Below, piece by piece: positions 33,860-41,344 of a stretch of 64,000 nucleotides of DNA. Below the pieces are notes generated by a model. That model made no database searches, was not told the DNA's origin, and saw only the letters and a program-made list of their open reading frames with translations. The position numbers were made by a program, and so were the translations under genes. Each line of letters starts with the position of its first letter. Position 1 is the first letter of the stretch. Origin of the DNA: Streptomyces sp. ADI96-02 (GTDB lineage: Bacteria > Actinomycetota > Actinomycetes > Streptomycetales > Streptomycetaceae); assembly GCF_003846185.1 (NCBI RefSeq), contig NZ_ML123034.1, forward strand, positions 2,275,810-2,339,809. Direction: 5' to 3'.

Positions 33860-35356
33860 ATGGCGGCCTCCGACCACCACCAGGCGGCCGACCCGGAAGC
33901 GGTCAAACGTCATCCCACCCTCTTCCGCGCGATCAGGAAGCGCCGGAACCCCCGGCTCCGGCGGACGGACATCACCGTCACGGACGACCGGGCGGTCAAG
34001 CGGGCGGTGAAGGCGGCGTCGCTGGGCAACGCCATGGAGTGGTTCGACTTCGGCATCTACTCCTACCTCGCCGTCACCATCGGCCACGTCTTCTTCCCGT
34101 CCGGAAACGAGACGACCCAGCTCCTCTCCTCCTTCGCGACGTTCGCCGTGGCCTTCCTCGTACGGCCGCTCGGCGGAATGTTCTTCGGCCCGATGGGCGA
34201 CAAACTCGGCCGCAAGAAGGTCCTCGCCCTCACGATGATCCTCATGGCGGTCGGCACGTTCGCCATCGGCCTGATCCCCTCGCACGCCACGATCGGCCTC
34301 TGGGCCCCCGTCCTGCTGATCGTCTTCCGGATGCTCCAGGGCTTCTCCACCGGCGGCGAGTACGGCGGCGCCTCGACGTTCATCGCCGAGTACGCCCCGG
34401 ACAAGCGCCGCGGCTTCTACGGCAGCTTCCTGGAGTTCGGCACGCTCGCGGGCTACGTCGGCGCGGCCGGCCTGGTGACCGCCCTGTACGCCGTCCTGGA
34501 CACCGCGCAGATGGAGTCCTGGGGCTGGCGGATCCCGTTCCTGGTCGCCGGACCGCTCGGACTGGTCGGCCTCTACCTGCGGCTGCGCCTGGACGAGACG
34601 CCGGCCTTCCAGAAGCTGGAGGGCGGCACGGCGCACGCGAGCGAGGCGGCGGACGGCGTCGAGTCCACCGCCAAGGGCGACCTCGCCAAGATCTTCCGAC
34701 AGCACTGGCGGACGCTGATCCTCTGCATCTGCCTGGTGGGCGCGTACAACATCACCGACTACATGCTGCTGTCGTACATGCCGACGTACCTCTCCGACGA
34801 GCTCGGCTACAGCGAGACCCACGGACTGCTGATCCTGCTCGCCGTGATGGTGTTCCTCATGCTGATCATCAGCCGGGTCGGCAAACTGTCGGACCGCTTC
34901 GGCCGCAAGCCGCTGCTGATGACGGGCATGCTGGGCTTCCTCGTCCTGTCGCTGCCCGCGTTCCTGCTGATCCGTGTGGACGGCATCCTGCCGATCACCG
35001 CCGGCATGCTGATGCTCGGCCTCTCGCTGGTGTGCCTGCTCGGCACGATGTCGGCGGCCCTGCCGGCACTGTTCCCGACGAACGTCCGCTACGGGTCCCT
35101 GTCGGTCGGCTACAACCTCTCCGCGTCGATCTTCGGCGGCACGACCCCGCTGGTGATCACGGCCCTGATCAGCTGGACCGGCTCCAACCTGATGCCCGCG
35201 TACTACGCGATGGCGGCGGCCCTGGTCGGGGTGATCGCGGTGGCCTGCATGAAGGAGACCGCGCAGCAGCCCCTGGCCGGCTCCCCGCCCTCGGTGGCCA
35301 CGGACGAGGAAGCCGCCGCGCTGGTCCAGGCCCAGACACCGCCCCCGAAGTTCTGA
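33860..35356 (+). CDS. proP: MHS-family MFS transporter, ProP-like
   Basis: About 498 residues with twelve membrane helices. The metabolite:H+ symporter family pattern is clear: NAMEWFDFGIYSYLAVTIG in helix 1, GPMGDKLGRKKVLALTMI in the loop 2-3 motif, and MLQGFSTGGEYGGASTFIAEYAP. This is the ProP type, an osmosensory proton symporter for proline and glycine betaine, though exact substrate is inferred. ATG 33860 has AAAGGA 8 nt upstream; ATG 33809 would extend the cytoplasmic N-terminus. Monocistronic. Confidence 0.88.
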   Translation: MAASDHHQAADPEAVKRHPTLFRAIRKRRNPRLRRTDITVTDDRAVKRAVKAASLGNAMEWFDFGIYSYLAVTIGHVFFPSGNETTQLLSSFATFAVAFLVRPLGGMFFGPMGDKLGRKKVLALTMILMAVGTFAIGLIPSHATIGLWAPVLLIVFRMLQGFSTGGEYGGASTFIAEYAPDKRRGFYGSFLEFGTLAGYVGAAGLVTALYAVLDTAQMESWGWRIPFLVAGPLGLVGLYLRLRLDETPAFQKLEGGTAHASEAADGVESTAKGDLAKIFRQHWRTLILCICLVGAYNITDYMLLSYMPTYLSDELGYSETHGLLILLAVMVFLMLIISRVGKLSDRFGRKPLLMTGMLGFLVLSLPAFLLIRVDGILPITAGMLMLGLSLVCLLGTMSAALPALFPTNVRYGSLSVGYNLSASIFGGTTPLVITALISWTGSNLMPAYYAMAAALVGVIAVACMKETAQQPLAGSPPSVATDEEAAALVQAQTPPPKF

Positions 35357-35527
35357 ACCGCCGCCTTCCCCGGGCCTCCCCTCGACGCCGAACTCACCGC
35401 GTCCTCCCCCGCCGCGTCCTCCTCACCGGACCCCTCGCCACCGAATTTCGGACGTGACCGTCCGACAATCGGTTCGTTACTCCGTACGAGGCTGCGAACG
35501 CGCGGCCGGACGCGGAGGAGGACTGGC

Positions 35528-36160
35528 ATGGCTGTTCGCTATACACCCGAGTTGCTCGAAGAAGCGGCACGGATGACGACGAACGCGAGTGACGCCGTGC
35601 GGTGGTGCGGAGGAACACCGACGCCGGGGAGCAGACGCTACCTGCGCAAGAAGATGTCAGAGGCGGGCATAAACACCTCTCACTTCACCGAAGGGCGCCT
35701 GCGCCACACGGAAGAGACGTTGCGTGAGCTGGTCGCCCGATCCACGAGTGTGGCCGAAGTAGTGCGTGGGCTGGGCATCAGCCCGGTCGGCGGGAATCAC
35801 GCCCACATCGGCCGCCGCATCACCGCCCTGTGCATCGACACCTCGCACTTCACGCCGAGAGCTCCCGGCCGGCGGAGGCCCAGAGGCTCGTTGGGCGACC
35901 TGCTGACTCTCCGCGACCCGTCCGACGGCCGCGCACCCGGCGAACGGCTTCACCGAGAGCTCGTTCGCAGGGGCGTCGAGAACGTGTGCGCCGAGTGCGG
36001 CAATCGCGGGGAATGGCTGGGGCAGTCGCTCCGGCTCGAAGTCGACCACGTCAACGGCCAGTGGTGGGACAACCGCCCGGAGAACCTGCGCTTCCTGTGC
36101 CCGAATTGCCATGCTACGACGGACACGTATCGCGGACGTAAGCGGCGGAGCGCGGCGTGA
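35528..36160 (+). CDS. Modular HNH endonuclease 1
   Basis: A 210-residue protein. Two N-terminal modules of about 55 residues each end in GINTSHF or CIDTSHF (residues about 47-53 and 101-107) and look like helical DNA-binding repeats. A C-terminal HNH domain with zinc cysteines follows: CAECGNRGEW, LRLEVDHVNGQWWDNRPENL, FLCPNCH. It is a predicted metal-dependent DNA nuclease. GGAGGA lies upstream of the ATG. Its stop overlaps the start of a second HNH gene (GTGA, 36157-36160). The pair could be a selfish homing-type element, a defence nuclease or a recombination accessory. Confidence 0.85.
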   Translation: MAVRYTPELLEEAARMTTNASDAVRWCGGTPTPGSRRYLRKKMSEAGINTSHFTEGRLRHTEETLRELVARSTSVAEVVRGLGISPVGGNHAHIGRRITALCIDTSHFTPRAPGRRRPRGSLGDLLTLRDPSDGRAPGERLHRELVRRGVENVCAECGNRGEWLGQSLRLEVDHVNGQWWDNRPENLRFLCPNCHATTDTYRGRKRRSAA

Positions 36161-36990
36161 GCACCCATTGCCCCCGCGACCGGTTGGCACGGTACACCGC
36201 CACGGCCCGCAGCCTCGTCGACCTCCTGCACCGTCTGGGCGCACCCGTGGGCAGTGCGTCCCTCCGCTACGTACGCGGCCGGCTCATCCACTACGGCATC
36301 GACACCTCCCATTTCGTGGAAGAGGCTCTGCCGGCCCGGGAACGCCGGACGTATCCGAAGGAGGTCCTGGCCGAAGCCGCCGCCCACTCCCACAGCATCC
36401 GGGACATGTTCACGTACCTGGGACTTCCGCCCGGCGACCGCCCCTACAGCCATCTACGAAGGAGAATGGACCAACTCGGCATCGACACCACTCATTTCAC
36501 CAGCGGGCGGCGGTGCACGTCACCATCGAATCCGCGCACCGCCCTGGCCGAAGCGATCGCCAGGTCAAACAGCTTGGCGGGCGCGCTGAGGATCTTGGGA
36601 CTGGCGGACAGTAGCAGCGCTCGCGCTCGTTTGAAGCGGGACGCCGAAGCACACGGCCTGTCGACGGCCCATTTCACCGGACAGGGGCACGGCCGAGGGA
36701 ACCGGTCCCGCCACCGGAAGTCGGCCGACCAGGTACTGCGGCGACCGGACTCCGGCGCCTCCCGGACGAAGACCGCCCAGCTGCGGCGGGCGCTCGACGA
36801 TGTCGGGGTGCCTCGCGTCTGCACGAGGTGCGGAACGGGAGACGCTTGGCGGGGCAAGCAGCTCGTCCTGGAGATCGACCACATCAACGGCGACCGGCTC
36901 GACAACCGCCGCGAGAATCTCCGGTATCTGTGCCCCTCGTGTCACAGCCAGACGCGAACCTTCTCAAGGACGTCCAGGGCCGCACAGTAG
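36157..36990 (+). CDS. Modular HNH endonuclease 2
   Basis: A 277-residue paralogue of the preceding gene with three N-terminal modules instead of two, ending GIDTSHF, GIDTTHF and GLSTAHF. The C-terminal HNH domain is CTRCGTGDAW, LVLEIDHINGDRLDNRRENL, YLCPSCHSQ. GTG 36157 overlaps the upstream stop, so both nucleases are co-translated. The gene ends 12 bp before a tRNA, so the tRNA is probably read from the same transcript or the element inserted at the tRNA 5' side. Variable module number between the paralogues suggests that target specificity is set by the repeats. Confidence 0.85.
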   Translation: MSTHCPRDRLARYTATARSLVDLLHRLGAPVGSASLRYVRGRLIHYGIDTSHFVEEALPARERRTYPKEVLAEAAAHSHSIRDMFTYLGLPPGDRPYSHLRRRMDQLGIDTTHFTSGRRCTSPSNPRTALAEAIARSNSLAGALRILGLADSSSARARLKRDAEAHGLSTAHFTGQGHGRGNRSRHRKSADQVLRRPDSGASRTKTAQLRRALDDVGVPRVCTRCGTGDAWRGKQLVLEIDHINGDRLDNRRENLRYLCPSCHSQTRTFSRTSRAAQ

Positions 36991-37002
36991 AGTGGTTCCC
37001 GC

Positions 37003-37078
37003 GGGTCCGTACCCCAGCTGGCCTAGAGGGCGCCGGTTTAGGTCCGGTGTGTCGTGGGTTCGAGTCCCACCGGGCCCA
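37003..37078 (+). tRNA. tRNA with anticodon UAG and short variable loop (Leu by anticodon)
   Basis: A cloverleaf can be drawn. The acceptor stem GGGTCCG/CGGGCCC (37003-37009 with 37071-37077) has one G-U pair and discriminator A37078. The D-stem is only three good pairs. The anticodon stem GCCGG/CCGGT holds loop TTTAGGT with anticodon TAG at 37039-37041. The variable loop is 5 nt and the T-arm GTGGG-TTCGAGT-CCCAC is perfect. No CCA is encoded, as is common in Streptomyces. UAG reads the leucine codon CUA, but bacterial tRNA-Leu normally has a long variable arm, which is missing. Isotype is therefore uncertain. Confidence 0.85.
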
Positions 37079-37085
37079 CAGAGAC

Positions 37086-37126
37086 AGGGCGGTGGCGACC
37101 TCCGTCAGGGAGGTCGCCACCGCCCT
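37086..37126. terminator. Bidirectional terminator between tRNA and rdgB
   Basis: Arms 37086-37103 and 37109-37126 form a perfect 18-bp stem with a 5-nt loop. It serves the tRNA on one side and rdgB on the other. Confidence 0.88.
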
Positions 37127-37133
37127 CCGTCTG

Positions 37134-37736
37134 TCACCCCACCAGCTCCCGCACCACCGGTGCCAGCGCCCGGAACGCCTTGCCGCGGTGGCTGATGGCG
37201 TTCTTCTCGGCCGGGGTGAGTTCCGCGCAGGTGCGGGTCTCGCCGTCGGGCTGGAGGATCGGGTCGTAGCCGAAGCCGTGCGTGCCGGAGGGCGCGTGGC
37301 GCAGGGTGCCCCGCAGGCGGCCCTCGACGACGCGTTCGGTGCCGTCGGGCAGGGCGAGGGCGGCGGCGCAGGCGAAGTGGGCGGCGCGGTGGCCGTCCGC
37401 GATGTCGCCGAGCTGGGCGAGGAGCAGGTTCAGGTTGGCCCGGTCGTCGCCATGGGTGCCGGACCAGCGGGCGGAGAAGATGCCGGGCGCGCCGCCGAGG
37501 ACGTCCACGCAGAGGCCGGAGTCGTCGGCGACGGCCGGGAGTCCGGTGGCGCGGGCCAGTGCGTGGGCCTTGAGGAGGGCGTTCTCGGCGAAGGTGACGC
37601 CGGTCTCCTTGACGTCCGGGATGTCCGGGTAGGCGTCCGCGCCGACGAGGTCGAGGTCGAGCCCCGCGTCGGTGAGGATGGCGTGCAGTTCGGTGATTTT
37701 CCCGGCGTTGCGGGTGGCGAGGATCAAGCGCTTCAT
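37134..37736 (-). CDS. rdgB: RdgB/HAM1 family XTP/dITP pyrophosphatase
   Basis: A 200-residue protein with the family landmarks: LILATRNAGKITEL at the N-terminus, TGVTFAENALLKA, AVADDSGLCVDVLGGAPGIFSARW, GFGYDPI and SHRGKAFRAL. It hydrolyses non-canonical purine nucleoside triphosphates (ITP, XTP, dITP) to monophosphates and so keeps deaminated bases out of nucleic acids. The stop is 8 bp from the shared terminator. It lies next to rph in many actinobacteria. Confidence 0.96.
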   Translation of the reverse strand: MKRLILATRNAGKITELHAILTDAGLDLDLVGADAYPDIPDVKETGVTFAENALLKAHALARATGLPAVADDSGLCVDVLGGAPGIFSARWSGTHGDDRANLNLLLAQLGDIADGHRAAHFACAAALALPDGTERVVEGRLRGTLRHAPSGTHGFGYDPILQPDGETRTCAELTPAEKNAISHRGKAFRALAPVVRELVG

Positions 37737-37869
37737 GGCCCGATTATGGCCGGGGCGTACGGGGCGGTCCGGTGCGGGCCCGCGCCGGGCCGAGGATCGT
37801 CCCGTGCGCCGGCCCGACCGTCGTCCGCACCGGTGGCTCGGCCGTTCGTGGTGGCCGCGGCGGCCCCGC

Positions 37870-38259
37870 CTACGGTGTGCAGACCTTGCCGATCTCGGTG
37901 GCCGCGTCGGTGATCGGGCTGATGTCGGGGGTGGCGTCGCCGCCCTCGATGGAGTCGCGGACGTTGGTGACGCCGGTCTTGAGGTCGCCGATGGCCTGGG
38001 AGAGGTCGGCGTTGTCGGTGGTGTCGTCGAGCTTCTTCAGCTCGCGGTCGATCTCGTCCAGGGATTCGGATGCCTGGGTGATGTCGCCGGAGGCGTCGGC
38101 GACGGCCTGCTGGAGCTTGTCGACGCTGGTGGCGATGGCGTCGGCGGTGCGGACGCAGTCGAGGGTCTTGTCGAGTGCGCCGCAGCCCGCGGCGGTGGTG
38201 ACGGCGAGCAGTGCGGTGGCGGTGGCAAGTGCGAGGCGTTGGTGGCGGCGCGAGGCCAT
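37870..38259 (-). CDS. Small secreted lipoprotein
   Basis: A 129-residue protein starting MASRRHQRLALATATALLAV with a lipobox TAAGC, so a lipid-anchored extracellular protein is predicted. The mature part is acidic and almost wholly alpha-helical with heptad-like spacing (VDKLQQAVADASGDITQASESLDEIDRELKKL), suggesting a coiled coil. Two further cysteines, one near the N-terminus and one at the end (GKVCTP), could pair. GAGGG precedes ATG 38259. Function unknown. Confidence 0.85.
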   Translation of the reverse strand: MASRRHQRLALATATALLAVTTAAGCGALDKTLDCVRTADAIATSVDKLQQAVADASGDITQASESLDEIDRELKKLDDTTDNADLSQAIGDLKTGVTNVRDSIEGGDATPDISPITDAATEIGKVCTP

Positions 38260-38382
38260 GGTGCGGTCCCTCCCCGGGAATCGGTACGCGGACGGACGCA
38301 CGGTTCGACCCGTGCGTCCGTGTGCGTAACGACGCTGTGCGGTGTGTATTTGGTTGCTTCTTTACCCGGGGAGGGTGAGTCG

Positions 38383-39120
38383 CTACGCGTTCAGGGTGCG
38401 GGCGAGTGCGTCGGACTGGAGCGTGGCGAGGTCGACGCAGCCGGCGGTGGCCAGGTCGAGGAGCGCGCCGAGCTCCTTGCGGTCGAAGGGCGCGCCCTCG
38501 GCGGTGCCCTGGACCTCGACGAAGCGGCCGTCTCCGGTGCAGACGACGTTCATGTCGGTCTCGGCGCGGACGTCCTCCTCGTAGCAGAGGTCCAGGAGGG
38601 GGGTGCCGTCGACGATGCCGACGCTGACGGCTGCGACGGTGTCGGTGAGCGGCTTGCGGCCGGCCTTGACGATCTTCTTGCCCTGGGCCCAGGCGACGGC
38701 GTCGGCGAGGGCGACGTACGCGCCGGTGATGGCGGCGGTGCGGGTGCCTCCGTCGGCCTGGAGGACGTCGCAGTCGAGGACGACGGTGGTCTCGCCGAGG
38801 GCCTTGTAGTCGATGACGGCGCGCAGGGACCGGCCGATCAGGCGGCTGATCTCGTGGGTGCGTCCGCCGATCTTGCCGCGTACGGCTTCGCGGTCGCCGC
38901 GGGTGTTGGTGGAGCGGGGCAGCATGGAGTACTCGGCGGTGACCCAGCCTTCGCCGCTGCCCTTGCGCCAGCGCGGGACGCCTTCGGTGACGGAGGCGGT
39001 GCACAGGACTCTGGTGTCGCCGAAGGAGATGAGGACTGAGCCTTCGGCGTGCTTGCTCCAGCCGCGTTCGATGGTGACGGGGCGGAGCTGTTCGGGGGTG
39101 CGGCCGTCGATGCGAGACAT
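38383..39120 (-). CDS. rph: Ribonuclease PH
   Basis: A 245-residue phosphorolytic 3'-exoribonuclease. Landmarks are [75 protein letters not shown] and the phosphate-binding [15 protein letters not shown]. It trims the 3' ends of tRNA precursors. It lies upstream of the lipoprotein gene and rdgB on the same strand, although a gap of about 120 bp separates it from the lipoprotein. Confidence 0.97.
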   Translation of the reverse strand: MSRIDGRTPEQLRPVTIERGWSKHAEGSVLISFGDTRVLCTASVTEGVPRWRKGSGEGWVTAEYSMLPRSTNTRGDREAVRGKIGGRTHEISRLIGRSLRAVIDYKALGETTVVLDCDVLQADGGTRTAAITGAYVALADAVAWAQGKKIVKAGRKPLTDTVAAVSVGIVDGTPLLDLCYEEDVRAETDMNVVCTGDGRFVEVQGTAEGAPFDRKELGALLDLATAGCVDLATLQSDALARTLNA

Positions 39121-39298
39121 GGGGGCGACTTTATCCGTTGGCGGGGGTGGCTCCGTTCGGGTGCGGGGGCTGCTGCGTCCGGGTGCGGTGTCGGCGCGTC
39201 GTCCGGGTGCGGGACGGGCCCCGTACCCGGGTGGGGTGCGGGGCCCGTGGGCCGCGGGGGCGGAGCCGTCCGGCGGTGGTACGGCGGGTGTCAGCCGG

Positions 39299-39391
39299 TC
39301 ACATCAGGTCTTCGGCGCCGGGGCACATCACGTCTTCGGTGCCGGTCACATCATGTCTTCGGTGCCGGTCACATCATGTCTTCGATGTCGG
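39299..39391. repeat. Four tandem 23-bp repeats copying the 3' end of the EIIB gene
   Basis: Units at 39299-39321, 39322-39345 (24 bp), 39346-39368 and 39369-39391 are variants of TCACATCATGTCTTCGGTGC. The last unit is the 3' end of the EIIB gene on the minus strand (codons for DIEDMM and the stop), so the other three are downstream copies, each carrying a stop-like end. Confidence 0.85.
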
Positions 39392-39602
39392 CGGCGATGG
39401 GGTCGGCGTCGGTGCCGATGACGACCTGGATCGCGGTGCCCATCTTGACGACGCCGTGGGCGCCCGCGGCCTTGAGGGCGACTTCGTCGACCTTGCTCGG
39501 GTCGTGGACCTCGGTGCGGAGACGGGTGATGCAGCCTTCGATCTCGTCGATGTTGTCGATGCCGCCGAGTCCGGCGACGATCTTCTCAGCCTTGGTGGCC
39601 AT
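39369..39602 (-). CDS. nagF: PTS EIIB component, N-acetylglucosamine type
   Basis: A 77-residue EIIB domain of the glucose/GlcNAc family: VAGLGGIDNIDEIEGCITRLRTEV with the phosphorylated Cys in the EGCITRLR motif, and GVVKMGTAIQVVIG. It receives phosphate from EIIA and passes it to the incoming sugar bound by EIIC. In Streptomyces the GlcNAc PTS is split into EIIB (NagF) and EIIC (NagE) proteins, and this gene is divergent from the first nagE. ATG 39602 follows the family start MATKAEKI. Confidence 0.92.
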   Translation of the reverse strand: MATKAEKIVAGLGGIDNIDEIEGCITRLRTEVHDPSKVDEVALKAAGAHGVVKMGTAIQVVIGTDADPIAADIEDMM

Positions 39603-39767
39603 GTCCTTCTCCCTGGTTCTTCGCGCGCAGACGGCCGCCCGCTGCGGATCCGTTTCGTCACGGTAACGCACGGTTGGCCCAACTTCGCGGGCGGGTGACC
39701 CCATGATCCCGAAGGATGATGATCACCGGCGCTCCGCCCTTCGGAGCGGGCCCCGGACCGTGTCGCG

Positions 39768-39783
39768 ACTGGTCTACACCAGT
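39768..39783. promoter_or_regulatory. DasR-responsive element (dre) between nagF and nagE1
   Basis: ACTGGTCTACACCAGT is a near-perfect match to the Streptomyces DasR operator (ACTGGTCTAGACCAGT-like). It lies 43 bp before nagE1 and 166 bp from the nagF start. DasR, a GntR repressor, is released by glucosamine-6-phosphate. Confidence 0.88.
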
Positions 39784-39825
39784 TTGCAACGACCGCCAAA
39801 CGTGGCTTGTTCCGGAAGGACGCCG

Positions 39826-41085
39826 ATGAGTTCGAGCGCTGCGGCGGCACCCCGGCCGGCATGGTGGAACGGGCCGGTCCAGGGGCTCCAGAAGGTGGGC
39901 CGCAGCCTCCAGCTCCCGGTCGCGGTCCTCCCGGCGGCGGGCCTGCTCGTCAGCCTCGGCAACCTCTTCGGCTCGTACCTGCACGGGACCTTCTGGGACA
40001 AGACGTCCAAGGTGCTCCTCAACGGCGGGACGGCGATCCTCGACGGGCAGGTGGGGCTGCCGCTGCTCTTCTGCATCGGCGTGGCCATCGGCTTCGCGAA
40101 GAAGGCGGACGGATCGACGGCCCTGGCGGCGGTCGTCGGCTTCCTCGTCTACCAGGGCGTGTTGAAGGCGTTCCCCGTCCACGACTCGGTGACCGAGGCG
40201 CTGCCGGACGGCGTGCCGCAGAATCCGGGCGTGCTCGGCGGCATCACCATCGGCCTGCTGACGGCCGTGGTGTGGCAGCGCTACCACCGTACGAAGCTGG
40301 TGGACTGGCTCGGGTTCTTCAACGGACGCCGGCTGGTGCCGATCCTGATGGCGTTCCTCTGCGTGGTCCTCGGGGTGCTGTTCGGGCTGCTGTGGCAGCC
40401 GGTGGGGAACGCGCTGACCTCGTTCTCCAGGCAGCTGATCGACCTGGGCGCGTGGGGCGCGGCGATCTTCGGTTTCGCGAACAGGCTGCTGATCCCGATC
40501 GGGATGCATCAGTTCCTGAACACGTTCTTCTGGTTCCAGGCGGGTTCGTTCACGAAGGCGGACGGTTCGACGGTCCAGGGCGACATCTCGCGGTTCTTCG
40601 CGGGAGACCCGTCGGCCGGCCAGTTCACCTCGGGCTTCTTTCCGATCATGATGTTCGGCCTGCCCGCCGCGGCTCTCGCCATCGCGCACACGGCGCGGCC
40701 GGAGCGGCGCAAGGAGGTGTCCGGGCTGATGCTCTCCGTGGCGCTGACGTCGTTCGTCACGGGCGTGACGGAGCCGCTGGAGTTCTCGTTCATGTTCGTC
40801 GCGCCGCTGCTGTACGGCGTGCACGCGGTGCTCACGGGTGTCTCGATGGGCGTCACCTGGGCGCTGGGGGTGCATGCGGGGTTCAGCTTCTCGGCCGGGC
40901 TGATCGACTATGTCGTCAACTGGCATCTGGACACGAAACCCTGGCTGATCATCCCGATCGGTGCCTGCTTCGCCGTCGTCTATTATGTGATCTTCCGTTT
41001 CGCGATCACGAAGTTCGACCTCAGGACGCCGGGCCGCGAGCCGGGCGAGCTGGAGCGGGAGACCGAGCGGGATCTGACGAAGTAG
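39826..41085 (+). CDS. nagE1: PTS EIIC, GlcNAc-type permease 1
   Basis: A 419-residue EIIC with about ten membrane helices: GRSLQLPVAVLPAAGLLVSLG, GVAIGFAKKADGSTALAAVVG, NRLLIPIGMHQFLN and TSFVTGVTEPLEFSFMF with the sugar-binding Thr-Glu-Pro motif. No EIIB or EIIA domain is fused; phosphate must come from the separate EIIB. AAGGA precedes ATG 39826. A hairpin at 41116-41149 separates it from the second EIIC gene. Confidence 0.93.
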   Translation: MSSSAAAAPRPAWWNGPVQGLQKVGRSLQLPVAVLPAAGLLVSLGNLFGSYLHGTFWDKTSKVLLNGGTAILDGQVGLPLLFCIGVAIGFAKKADGSTALAAVVGFLVYQGVLKAFPVHDSVTEALPDGVPQNPGVLGGITIGLLTAVVWQRYHRTKLVDWLGFFNGRRLVPILMAFLCVVLGVLFGLLWQPVGNALTSFSRQLIDLGAWGAAIFGFANRLLIPIGMHQFLNTFFWFQAGSFTKADGSTVQGDISRFFAGDPSAGQFTSGFFPIMMFGLPAAALAIAHTARPERRKEVSGLMLSVALTSFVTGVTEPLEFSFMFVAPLLYGVHAVLTGVSMGVTWALGVHAGFSFSAGLIDYVVNWHLDTKPWLIIPIGACFAVVYYVIFRFAITKFDLRTPGREPGELERETERDLTK

Positions 41086-41115
41086 CTGGCCACCGGGGTG
41101 TCGGACCCGGCGGCG

Positions 41116-41149
41116 GAGGGCCCTCGGACCAGTCGGTCCGGGGGCCTTC
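41116..41149 (+). terminator. Hairpin terminator after nagE1
   Basis: Arms 41116-41130 and 41135-41149 form a 15-bp stem with a 4-nt AGTC loop and two wobble pairs. It separates the two EIIC genes into different transcripts. Confidence 0.75.
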
Positions 41150-41232
41150 GGCATGTCACCGAACGTGCCGGATCTGCTACTGCGAATCAGCGCGGAATCG
41201 CAGGTTCCTTATACAACCCTCACCGTGCTAAA

Positions 41233-41248
41233 ACTGGTCTACACCACT
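41233..41248. promoter_or_regulatory. DasR-responsive element 1 upstream of nagE2
   Basis: ACTGGTCTACACCACT matches the dre consensus with one arm change. It is 97 bp before the nagE2 ATG. Confidence 0.85.
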
Positions 41249-41249
41249 G

Positions 41250-41265
41250 CGTGGTACAGACCACG
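41250..41265. promoter_or_regulatory. DasR-responsive element 2 upstream of nagE2
   Basis: CGTGGTACAGACCACG is a second, differently spelled dre-like inverted repeat immediately following the first. Two adjacent sites suggest cooperative or graded repression of nagE2. Confidence 0.7.
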
Positions 41266-41344
41266 GCTCTCTGCCGCGTCTGTCGAGTCGCCGCCTCCCC
41301 ACATCGCTGAATCCGGGCGGCGCCGTGCCCTCTGGAGGAAGTTG

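Noticed and set aside
35357..37126. Integrative element at the tRNA
   Set aside because: The HNH genes abut the tRNA, but there is no integrase, no duplicated tRNA 3' end and no phage-type gene within the window.
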